Below, one piece after another: positions 34,852 through 41,520 of a DNA stretch of 41,520 nt. Location: contig DAINMX010000029.1 in the NCBI GenBank assembly GCA_036736205.1, forward strand, positions 1 through 41,520, read 5' to 3'. The DNA comes from XYA12-FULL-58-9 sp001798605 (GTDB lineage: Bacteria; Myxococcota; XYA12-FULL-58-9). The notes under the pieces were generated by a model. The model worked only from the letters and a program-made list of their open reading frames with translations, did no database searches and was not told the origin of the DNA. Each line of letters opens with the position of its first letter. Position 1 is the stretch's first letter. Made by a program: the position numbers and the translations under genes.

Positions 34852-35382
34852 CTACTCTGCTGGTTCTGGCGCTGGCGCTGGTTCTGCTGCCGGCGCGGGC
34901 AAAGTGGGCTCTGGGGCCGGAGCGGCTGGTTTGTCACTGCGATTCCAATATTGCGTACGCCCCAACAAAGAGATGCCCATAAAGCCGCGGACCTTCAGCT
35001 TCTTGCCGGCCTCTATGACCTCGACGTAACAAGAGTACTCCTTGCCATTTTTGGGATCCAAGATGGTGCCGCCGCTCCACTCATCGTCGTCTTTCTCGAG
35101 CCCCCACAAGAACTCCATGCCTTCAATGGGCTTGTCCTTCTTCGCCCCGTCACACTTGTCACAGACTGGATTCGGCTTGTCCGGATGCAAGAGCTTGAGG
35201 ATCTTGCCATGCAGTTTGTCACCCTTCATAAACAGTTGAACGATCGACTTCTCCGTCTTGCCGTCGTCGTCGATGGTCTTCCAATAGCCCACTGGGGACA
35301 AATCTGCAGCCGACGCCGCGGCGCCGACGAGGCTCATAGCCATTCCCACTGTCAAAGCCAGCAACCATGCCGTGTGCTTCAT
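34852..35382 (-). CDS. DUF2147 family secreted protein
   Basis: From the ATG at 35382 (AAGGAGATCCAG upstream) the product is 176 residues: a signal peptide (cleaved after ASA near residue 25), a DUF2147 domain and a Pro/Ala/Glu-rich tail (from about 148). The domain is recognisable from PVGYWKTIDDDGK, IVQLFMKGDKLHGKI, NPVCDKC, PIEGMEFLWGL, WSGGTILDPKNGKEY and VRGFMGISLLGRTQYW. The family's function is not established. The frame is open for 55 codons further upstream, but only through the 15-bp repeats, which encode meaningless TNHRV units, so the longer start is rejected. Confidence 0.87.
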   Translation of the reverse strand: MKHTAWLLALTVGMAMSLVGAAASAADLSPVGYWKTIDDDGKTEKSIVQLFMKGDKLHGKILKLLHPDKPNPVCDKCDGAKKDKPIEGMEFLWGLEKDDDEWSGGTILDPKNGKEYSCYVEVIEAGKKLKVRGFMGISLLGRTQYWNRSDKPAAPAPEPTLPAPAAEPAPAPEPAE

Positions 35383-35500
35383 CTGGATCTCCTTGGAACC
35401 GAGGTCGTTGTTGAAGCGACCTCCGAGCGCCCAAGGCACCCAGAAACCCTCCAAAGCCGCTTCATGGGGCGGATGATTCCACACGGTGCCCTCCCTTGCA

Positions 35501-35547
35501 ACCCTGTGATTTGTCACCCTGTGATTTGTCACCCTGTGATTTGTCAC
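35501..35547. repeat. Three 15-bp tandem repeats, each holding a GTGATTTGTCAC palindrome
   Basis: ACCCTGTGATTTGTC occurs three times in a row with no mismatches (35501-35515, 35516-35530, 35531-35545), and the following AC completes the third palindrome. The half-sites GTGA/TCAC with a 4-bp spacer lie at 35506-35517, 35521-35532 and 35536-35547. The array is between the divergent DUF2147 and MopE-type genes, ending about 25 bp before a TATGAT box. Confidence 0.9.
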
Positions 35548-35571
35548 GATGCGATTGCGCCGAAGAAATGG

Positions 35572-35577
35572 TATGAT
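35572..35577 (+). promoter_or_regulatory. Candidate -10 box of the MopE-type gene
   Basis: TATGAT matches the -10 consensus at five of six positions and would start transcription near 35584, about 19 nt before the ATG at 35603, leaving room for AAGGAG. No good -35 hexamer lies 17 bp upstream. The last GTGATTTGTCAC palindrome ends right where a -35 box should begin, which would suit an activator-dependent promoter. Confidence 0.4.
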
Positions 35578-35602
35578 TCAAACGCGATCCAAGGAGAACC
35601 CA

Positions 35603-38600
35603 ATGGCCTGCATTTTTCGGTGTCTTACCGTTTGCGTCATCATCACAGTGGGATGCTCGAAGATCGTGGCCAATCTCGACAATCTCGCTTGCAGCCCCGA
35701 GGGTGATTGTGCGCCCGGGTTCGTCTGCAATCTGGACACCCAGCTTTGCGAGTCCGAGTCCGGCCACCAGAGCTGCACGCTCGGCACCCTGTCCGACTGC
35801 GCGGCGTGTGGCGATAACTGCCTCGAGCTTCCCCGAGTCACAACGGCCGAGTGTGTCACAGAAGGCACGGTCCACGAGTGCGTCATCGTTGGCTGCGAAG
35901 CGGGTTGGACCAACGACGACGGCCTCGTCAGCACCGGGTGTAACGCTGAGTGCGTACAGACCAATGGCGGCGTCGAGATCTGCGATGGCTTCGACAATGA
36001 CTGCGAAGGCACCACCGATCCATCTTGTCCGTGCAATTTCCGCGACAAATCAAACGGCGTGTGTGTAGGCACGACCACCAACCTTGCCGGCCAATGCCAA
36101 CAGCCCACCGAGTACGAGACTCAAGAATCCGCATGCGACAGCCTCGACAACGATTGTGATGGCCTCACCGACGAAGGCTGTGCCTGTGATTATCTCGACG
36201 ATGCCGATGGAGTGTGCGCCACAGCCACAAACAGCGGCAGCAATTGCGAGCAACCCGCGGCGTACGAGGTCACCGAGACCACCTGCGACGGCATCGATAA
36301 TGATTGTGATGGCTCGACCGACACCGACTGCCCCTGTCAGTATGATGGAGATCCCGACGGGGTCTGTGGCACCGCCAAACTCGACGGCTCGGGCAACTGT
36401 GTCGAGCCGACAACCCATGAGGCCAGCGAAACCCTGTGCGACGACGTCGACAATGACTGTGACGGCATCGCCGACTCGGGGTGCCCGTGCCATTTTCAGG
36501 ACGACCCCGACGGCGTCTGCGCGAGCGCAACCCGCGACAGCGCAGGGCAATGCCAGCAACCTTCGGGATTCGAGGAGATTGAGACCACTTGCGGCGACGG
36601 CGACAACGACTGTGATGGATTGACCAACGAAGGCTGCGGCTGCAACTTCAATGACGATACTGACGGCGTCTGCGCCACCGGCATCCCCAATGGGCCCAAT
36701 TGCATCGCACCTGACAACTACGAAGCGAACGAGACGAGCTGTGACCGCGTCGACAATGACTGCGACGAGGCCATCGACGAAGGCTGCGCCTGCAATTACG
36801 TCGGCGATGCCGACGGCGTTTGCAATACTGCCACCCGTGACGACAGCGGCGTCTGCCAACCACCGGGCGTCTACGAGGCAGACGAAATTACCTGTGACAA
36901 CCTCGACAACGACTGTGACGGCGTCGAAGACGAAGGCTGTCCATGCAATTTCGGCGGCGACCCTGACGGCATCTGCGCCACCGCGATCATCGCCAATACC
37001 GGAGTGTGCCAACAACCGAGCGGCTACCAAGCAAATGAAACGAGGTGCGACAACACCGACAACGATTGTGACAATGCCATCGATGAGGGTTGTCCGTGCA
37101 ACTACAACGACGACCCCGACGGCCTCTGCGCCACCGCGACCCGCGATGTCAATGGGGTATGCCAAGCACCAGCCACCTACGAATCCACCGAATCAACCTG
37201 CGACACCTTCGACAATGATTGTGATGAGGGCGTCGACGAGGGATGCCCGTGCAACTACGGCGGCGACATGGAAGGTGTGTGCCAGAGCGGCACAAAGGAC
37301 GGTAACGGCAGCTGCCTAGCGCCAGACAACTACGAGGCCAACGAAACGACCTGCGATGATGCGGACAATGATTGCGACACCTTCATCGACGAGGGATGCC
37401 CGTGCAACTACAACGACGACCCCCACGGCGTCTGCGCCGACGCGGTTCGCGATGTCAATGGGGTATGCCAACCGCCAGCAAACTACCAGAGCGACGAGGA
37501 TGCGTGCGACAGCGCCGATAACGACTGCGATGAGGCGGTGGACGAGGGCTGTGCCGTTTGCGCCGCCAACCAGCGTTACTGTGATGGGGACGGCGTGACG
37601 CTGCAGCTCTGCGACGGCACGGGCAGCGGCCCGATCGCTGGGCAGGAGATCACCTGTGGCATCACTTGTGATAGCGATGTATGCCTCACCGCGAGCACCG
37701 TCGCGAACGCCACCATGGCGGCCTGCACGAGCAGCGCCATCGCGTTAACGCCACGCGCCGGTGAGACGCTGACTTTCACCGAAAACGGGATCAGCTGCAG
37801 CAGTGATTGCAACGGCAACCGCCTCGGCACGCCACAGCTCATCGCCTCGACCACCGAAGGCAACGTCGACTGGGTGTGCGTCTCCTCCTTGGCCCTCAAT
37901 GCCACGAGCACTCTCCATTACGACAGCACAGCGACACGGCCCCTGGTCGTCTTGGTCGCAGGGAATGCGACCATCGACGGCAGCATCGACTTCAACGGTA
38001 CCAGCGCCTCAGGTTTTGCCAGTCCACCGGGAGGACCCGGAGGCGGCGCGGGGGGGGCCGGAGGTGAACAGAGCGCCGCTACGCCCGGCGATGATGGCTT
38101 CGATTACACAGGCACACCCGGCACAGCTTGCACCGGCAAAGGTGGATTGCGAGGTGGCGTCTTCCAAGCTGGTGGTGGCGGCGGCGGCGCGCTCCGTGGC
38201 TCGGGAGGCAGAGGAGGAGACGGCAGTGACTCTGCCGGCGGCGCTGGCGGCTCTTCGTTGACATTGACCGCGGTGGTCGGCGGCTGTGGCGGCGGCGGCG
38301 GCGGCGACGGCAGAAACCCCGAGTCACTGTACGGCGGCAACAACGGCGGCGGTGCCGGGGGCGGCGCGGGCGGCGGCGTGCAGATATCTGCACGCGGCGT
38401 TCTCACCCTCAGCGGTACCGTTGCCGCAAATGGTGGCAATGGTGCTAATGAGAAGGGCAATCATGGTGCTGGGGGTGGCGGCTCGGGGGGCATGATTGTC
38501 CTCGAAGGCTATGGCGTCCTCCTCAATGGCGGCATCCTGGTCGACGGCGGTGATGGAGGCGACAACATTGAAGCAACAGCAACGGCTCTACCGGGTGCCG

Positions 38601-38779
38601 GTGCAACCGGCGATGTTCTCGATGGCACCGCTGCGGGTGCGAACCTGACCGACGGCGGACCCGGTGGAGGTGGTGGTGGTGGTGCCATCGGCATTCGCTC
38701 CCACAACGGTGCAACCTGCTCCGGTGCTTCCCCAACCGCCGCGTGCCTGGCGACAACTCTGCAAACGTACTCGCCTTGA
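35603..38779 (+). CDS. MopE-type lipoprotein with 11 Cys/Asp-rich metal-binding-like repeats and a Gly-rich tail
   Basis: The 1058-residue protein starts with a lipoprotein signal (TVGC, Cys18); the ATG at 35603 is preceded by AAGGAG, and an in-frame start 54 bp earlier lacks a signal. Residues from about 125 to 655 contain eleven copies of the CDxxDNDCDGxxDEGC motif. Each is followed by a CNYNDDPDGVCATAT... segment, for a unit of about 47 residues with six or more cysteines. This is the 'putative metal-binding motif' known from MopE (copper binding in Methylococcus) and common in myxobacteria. The last ~330 residues form a polysaccharide-lyase-like or beta-rich region interrupted by long Gly-rich runs (about 38020-38700). 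Probably surface exposed; the bound metal cannot be told. Confidence 0.9.
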   Translation: MACIFRCLTVCVIITVGCSKIVANLDNLACSPEGDCAPGFVCNLDTQLCESESGHQSCTLGTLSDCAACGDNCLELPRVTTAECVTEGTVHECVIVGCEAGWTNDDGLVSTGCNAECVQTNGGVEICDGFDNDCEGTTDPSCPCNFRDKSNGVCVGTTTNLAGQCQQPTEYETQESACDSLDNDCDGLTDEGCACDYLDDADGVCATATNSGSNCEQPAAYEVTETTCDGIDNDCDGSTDTDCPCQYDGDPDGVCGTAKLDGSGNCVEPTTHEASETLCDDVDNDCDGIADSGCPCHFQDDPDGVCASATRDSAGQCQQPSGFEEIETTCGDGDNDCDGLTNEGCGCNFNDDTDGVCATGIPNGPNCIAPDNYEANETSCDRVDNDCDEAIDEGCACNYVGDADGVCNTATRDDSGVCQPPGVYEADEITCDNLDNDCDGVEDEGCPCNFGGDPDGICATAIIANTGVCQQPSGYQANETRCDNTDNDCDNAIDEGCPCNYNDDPDGLCATATRDVNGVCQAPATYESTESTCDTFDNDCDEGVDEGCPCNYGGDMEGVCQSGTKDGNGSCLAPDNYEANETTCDDADNDCDTFIDEGCPCNYNDDPHGVCADAVRDVNGVCQPPANYQSDEDACDSADNDCDEAVDEGCAVCAANQRYCDGDGVTLQLCDGTGSGPIAGQEITCGITCDSDVCLTASTVANATMAACTSSAIALTPRAGETLTFTENGISCSSDCNGNRLGTPQLIASTTEGNVDWVCVSSLALNATSTLHYDSTATRPLVVLVAGNATIDGSIDFNGTSASGFASPPGGPGGGAGGAGGEQSAATPGDDGFDYTGTPGTACTGKGGLRGGVFQAGGGGGGALRGSGGRGGDGSDSAGGAGGSSLTLTAVVGGCGGGGGGDGRNPESLYGGNNGGGAGGGAGGGVQISARGVLTLSGTVAANGGNGANEKGNHGAGGGGSGGMIVLEGYGVLLNGGILVDGGDGGDNIEATATALPGAGATGDVLDGTAAGANLTDGGPGGGGGGGAIGIRSHNGATCSGASPTAACLATTLQTYSP

Positions 38780-39135
38780 ACTGTATCGCTCTGCAGAATG
38801 GTAGATCTTGATTGACGCCATCCCATGAACAGCCGACATCGAAGACCTGATGAATGGTGGGCTTCAAAATGAGCTTGTCATCGGCATGGGGTGGATTGCA
38901 ATCAGCAAGAATCACCTGATTCATTTGCAGCAGCCGACATCGTCCCGATTGATTGAACAGCGCCAATAGGGAAGAGTGCACCGGGGTGCGGATCGGATTC
39001 TGCCCCTGCCAGCCCTCATCCACGCTCGCACCCAGAGCCCGTTTGTCCGCCCTCTTGCTCCGCTAGGGGCGATCGACGAGTCGAGACCGCAAAGGACGTC
39101 GGCGAACGTCGATCGCAACCGATGGGGGGCAGAGT
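38780..39135. other. Gene-poor stretch before the assembly gap
   Basis: I see no convincing gene here. A minus-strand frame (start 39023) reaches into the MopE-type gene and reads plausibly for about 85 residues (ALFNQSGRCRLLQMNQVILAD...), but it has no recognisable motif and most of its length is antisense to the Gly-rich region. A 12-bp direct repeat, CAGCCGACATCG, occurs at 38830 and 38931. Confidence 0.4.
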
Positions 39136-39235
39136 NNNNNNNNNNNNNNNNNNNNNNNNNNNNNNNNNNNNNNNNNNNNNNNNNNNNNNNNNNNNNNNNN
39201 NNNNNNNNNNNNNNNNNNNNNNNNNNNNNNNNNNN
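39136..39235. other. Assembly gap (100 Ns)
   Basis: Exactly 100 undetermined bases, the customary placeholder for a scaffold join of unknown length. Gene order across it is not established by sequence. Confidence 0.98.
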
Positions 39236-39237
39236 GT

Positions 39238-40218
39238 TCAGGCCGTCGGCCCATTGTCCTTTGTCGCAAGAACCGCATCGAGGAGATTCTGAATTGCCAG
39301 ACTATCGGCAAGCGACATGCTTGGACTCTCCAGAAGCCCCGCCTGAAGACAACGGATCGTCTCGACCGCCTCACCGCGAAGGCCGGCTCGGGGTGCGGCT
39401 TTCAGGCACCTAGAGGACTCCTGGGCACCTCCAACCACGTCGACACGCATGTGTTGAGGGTCGAGGAATGGAGCTTTGAGCAGAACAGACCCGAGAGGTC
39501 CCACAATGGTCGCCTCGTTCGAAGTCCGACCTCGCATGGTGACGAGGAGTCGGGCGATGCAATTGGGATAGAACAGTTGAATTGCCGCGCTCAGGTCTGC
39601 TCCCTCTTCATCAAAGGTGACATCTGCCGCAAGCCTCGCAGGAGAACCGAGCAGGAAGTGCACAAACGAAAGAGCATAGCATCCGAATCGATGCATAGCG
39701 CCCTTGGCTCTTTCTCTCGCGTGTGGCTCCGGCGGCTTCATGTATCCCATTTCGACCGAAATGGCCTGAACAGGACCCAAGATGCCCTCCTGCACTATTC
39801 TCCTGCACTCCACGACGAGGGGGTTGAAGCGCAACCGCATTGCCTCCATGCAAAACAAATCGCGGGAACGGGCGTCGTCGCGTATCTTTCGAAGTTCGTC
39901 GCAGGAAGGTGCAAAAGGCTTCTCACACAACACCGCCTTCCCATTTCGAAGAGCGAGATGCGCATGTTCTCTGTGGCTGACGGTCGGACTCGAGATGTAG
40001 ACCACGTCAATCGAAGGACACGCAAAGAGATCGGCGGCTGAATCGTAGTGCGACAAGAATCGATGCTTCTTTGCGAATTGCGCCGCGTTCCGAGGATCCC
40101 TGGACGCCACAGCCTGCAAAATGGCGCCGTCGAGGCTCGCCAGACCCGCGACAAACTCCTCCGCAATGCCCCCGGTTCCGACAAACCCCCATCGAATTTC
40201 GCGAGGTTGAGTCACCAT
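39238..40218 (-). CDS. Gfo/Idh/MocA family oxidoreductase
   Basis: The 326-residue protein has the N-terminal NAD(P)-binding Rossmann motif (GFVGTGGIAEEFVAGL, about 11-26), the AVLCEKPFA motif near 94-102 whose lysine is usually catalytic or substrate-contacting, and the family's C-terminal alpha/beta domain with an AAIQLFYPNC-type sheet. Such enzymes oxidise or reduce sugars and cyclitols; the substrate is not evident. The stop codon lies two bases inside the gap edge (39238). The ATG at 40218 overlaps the upstream oxidoreductase gene by 7 bp, so the two are probably co-translated. Confidence 0.9.
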   Translation of the reverse strand: MVTQPREIRWGFVGTGGIAEEFVAGLASLDGAILQAVASRDPRNAAQFAKKHRFLSHYDSAADLFACPSIDVVYISSPTVSHREHAHLALRNGKAVLCEKPFAPSCDELRKIRDDARSRDLFCMEAMRLRFNPLVVECRRIVQEGILGPVQAISVEMGYMKPPEPHARERAKGAMHRFGCYALSFVHFLLGSPARLAADVTFDEEGADLSAAIQLFYPNCIARLLVTMRGRTSNEATIVGPLGSVLLKAPFLDPQHMRVDVVGGAQESSRCLKAAPRAGLRGEAVETIRCLQAGLLESPSMSLADSLAIQNLLDAVLATKDNGPTA

Positions 40219-41390
40219 GGAAGCAGACGCCTGACCCAGCTGTTTCCGTTGGTCTTACTGTCTGAGTCGATGATCCATGGAAGCGGCTCAATTGCGGGGA
40301 AATCAGATTCGATGTTCTTATGAGACGAGAAGCGTTCGGGGTATTGGAGTGCCTCGATGATCTCGACGATGTGGATTCCGAGCTCCGCAGACAGTCGATG
40401 CGGGCGACCTTCTCGGATGGCGTCAATCATCTCCATTGGACCATGAAAGAAGTCCACCGGTTTGTGCCACTTATGGACCAAAATGAGCGGTGAAACCCGC
40501 GCCCTGGGATACTTCTTGATCCGCTCGTACCGTCTTCTCCCCTTTTTTGCGAAGGGGCGGATCCGCACCTGCCGTTTCTCATTGCGGAGGTCGGGCAGCA
40601 CAAGCGTGCCCTCGGTTCCAACAACCAACATGGAATGATCTTTTGGTGCGAGTAATCCGCAGGTTACGCGGGCAACAATGCCTCCGTCATACTCGATACA
40701 ACCAGTTGAGAAATCGGGCGCCATTGTGTCAACTGCAATCCCTTTGTCAGCGATCTGGCATGTTGCGATTGATGTCACCTGTCGGGCAGGTCCGAAGAAT
40801 GCCGACAAACACGAGAGGAAATACCCGGCATGCTCATACGTGCAGCCAACCTCAAACTCGTCTTTTGCTGGCCAAAACGCACCGGACGCTGATTTGAAGA
40901 GCCACGGTTTCGCGCGCGGCGCAATGAGGCCATCATCATAGTTCACATACACTGCACGAACATCGCCGATGGCCCGATCGCGTATGGCTTTCCACGCGGT
41001 CTGCACCATATCTGAAAGCATGTTACACGGAGCACATCCGATGCGGAGGTTCTTCTCTCGCGCAAGCGCGGCCAAGGACTGTGCCTCCGCCAAAGTCATT
41101 GCGAGAGGCTTTTCGGTAAAAACGTGTCTCCCCGCCTCGAGTATCATAGAACTGACCTCCATATGGCTGCGGGGATTGGTCAAATTGAGCACCAGAAGAA
41201 CATCCGGGAGATCCAGAAGCGCCGGAAGTGACGCACATGCGCGAACACCGTGGTAGCGGCAGAACGCCTCCAGTCGCGATGGGTCTCGATCATAGGCACC
41301 CTCGACGGAGACACCCGCGTATCCCTTCAAACATTTCATGTAAAAGTCTGCAACATAACCGCATCCGACCAGTGCAATTCGTGTAACCAT
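40212..41390 (-). CDS. Gfo/Idh/MocA family oxidoreductase (second copy, divergent)
   Basis: From the ATG at 41390 (AAGGTTACGCG upstream) the protein has 392 residues. It carries a Rossmann start (IALVGCGYVADFYMKCL), the FTEKPLAMT motif and the long C-terminal domain of the family (EVGCTYEHAGYFLSCLSAFFG, GTEGTLVLPD). The frame continues 25 codons upstream, but those residues do not resemble the family. It is clearly diverged from the neighbouring copy, so the pair probably handles successive or related sugar substrates, as in nucleotide-sugar or cyclitol pathways. This is an inference from adjacency. Confidence 0.9.
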   Translation of the reverse strand: MVTRIALVGCGYVADFYMKCLKGYAGVSVEGAYDRDPSRLEAFCRYHGVRACASLPALLDLPDVLLVLNLTNPRSHMEVSSMILEAGRHVFTEKPLAMTLAEAQSLAALAREKNLRIGCAPCNMLSDMVQTAWKAIRDRAIGDVRAVYVNYDDGLIAPRAKPWLFKSASGAFWPAKDEFEVGCTYEHAGYFLSCLSAFFGPARQVTSIATCQIADKGIAVDTMAPDFSTGCIEYDGGIVARVTCGLLAPKDHSMLVVGTEGTLVLPDLRNEKRQVRIRPFAKKGRRRYERIKKYPRARVSPLILVHKWHKPVDFFHGPMEMIDAIREGRPHRLSAELGIHIVEIIEALQYPERFSSHKNIESDFPAIEPLPWIIDSDSKTNGNSWVRRLLPW

Positions 41391-41520
41391 CGCGTAACCT
41401 TCGGCCGATTCCACTCTGTTTGGGGACCCAACCAGGGAGTGGAACTCAGAAGAGAGACGATCCATTCTTCATTGCTGAGTATCTCTCGCGATGACGCCGA
41501 GTCAAGCAGGCGCAGCCAAC
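41336..41520 (-). CDS. Possible C-terminal end of an upstream gene (runs off the right edge)
   Basis: A minus-strand frame is open from the window edge to a TGA at 41336 and ends ...WLGPQTEWNRPKVTRWLHEL plus 13 more residues. The composition looks protein-like, but the 55-bp overlap with the oxidoreductase start is long, and I recognise no family. Confidence 0.22.
   Translation of the reverse strand, partial: WLRLLDSASSREILSNEEWIVSLLSSTPWLGPQTEWNRPKVTRWLHELHWSDAVMLQTFT

Noticed and set aside
35501..35545. The three 15-bp repeats as a CRISPR array
   Set aside because: The units are contiguous, far shorter than CRISPR repeats, have no spacers, and no cas genes are nearby.
34279..35706. 475-codon plus-strand ORF opposite the ZU5-like lipoprotein and DUF2147 genes
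   Set aside because: It crosses two genes with clear signal peptides and known domains, and reads the 15-bp repeats as meaningless repeats.
36050..37165. 371-codon minus-strand ORF within the MopE-type repeats
   Set aside because: The repetitive composition of the plus-strand Asp/Cys codons creates a stop-free mirror frame rich in Val/Ala; no signal or motif.
38523..39023. Minus-strand ORF of 166 codons at the end of the MopE-type gene
   Set aside because: Half of it is antisense to the Gly-rich tail, and the remainder has no recognisable family or ribosome binding site.

Overview
The window is about 41.5 kb of a roughly 60% GC bacterial chromosome, from a draft assembly (100 Ns at 39136-39235). 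Several features point to a myxococcote or related deltaproteobacterial organism. These are the many lipoproteins with Ig-like, beta-helix and propeller-like domains, an ECF sigma/FecR-type pair, a MopE-type repeat protein with a glycine-rich tail, and a ZU5-like lipoprotein. This placement is an inference; no rRNA or other phylogenetic marker is present.

Region 1 (1-14079). A partial hrpB helicase gene and a small hypothetical gene point left. Facing right is a tightly packed run of twelve genes: aroF-trpE-trpG-trpD-trpCF-trpB-trpA-aroB-aroDE-aroA-aroK-aroC. Together they encode every dedicated step from PEP plus erythrose-4-phosphate through chorismate to tryptophan. Eleven junctions overlap or are at most 9 bp apart, so the set looks like one translationally coupled supra-operon. 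TrpE and the TrpC-TrpF fusion resemble the enteric type, and AroD and AroE are fused.

Region 2 (14028-15684). A DUF4143-type AAA ATPase gene with an AT-rich promoter sits between two imperfect direct repeats of about 115-120 bp. Each repeat carries the 3' end of aroC, the intergenic spacer and the last codons of the converging FecR-like gene, so the ATPase looks inserted.

Region 3 (15668-28509). This is a cell-surface region. On the minus strand, a secreted Ig/beta-barrel protein and a beta-helix lipoprotein are followed by an ECF sigma factor and a FecR-domain anti-sigma-like protein. Divergent from these, on the plus strand, are a 1039-aa Ig/propeller-like lipoprotein, a secreted barrel-like protein and an 851-aa lipoprotein. 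Short tandem repeats sit in the promoter regions.

Region 4 (28494-29082). A decayed three-gene minus-strand operon: a small lipoprotein, a frameshifted small ORF and the first ~35 codons of a nucleotidyltransferase.

Region 5 (29187-33080). A coupled operon of nadB, a lytic transglycosylase, pgsA and a family 9 glycosyltransferase, for NAD synthesis and envelope construction.

Region 6 (33091-38779). A ZU5-like lipoprotein and a DUF2147 secreted protein (minus strand) diverge from a 1058-aa MopE-type lipoprotein with 11 Cys/Asp repeats. The shared upstream region holds three copies of a palindromic 15-bp unit.

Region 7 (38780-41520). A gene-poor stretch and the assembly gap are followed by two overlapping Gfo/Idh/MocA oxidoreductase genes on the minus strand.
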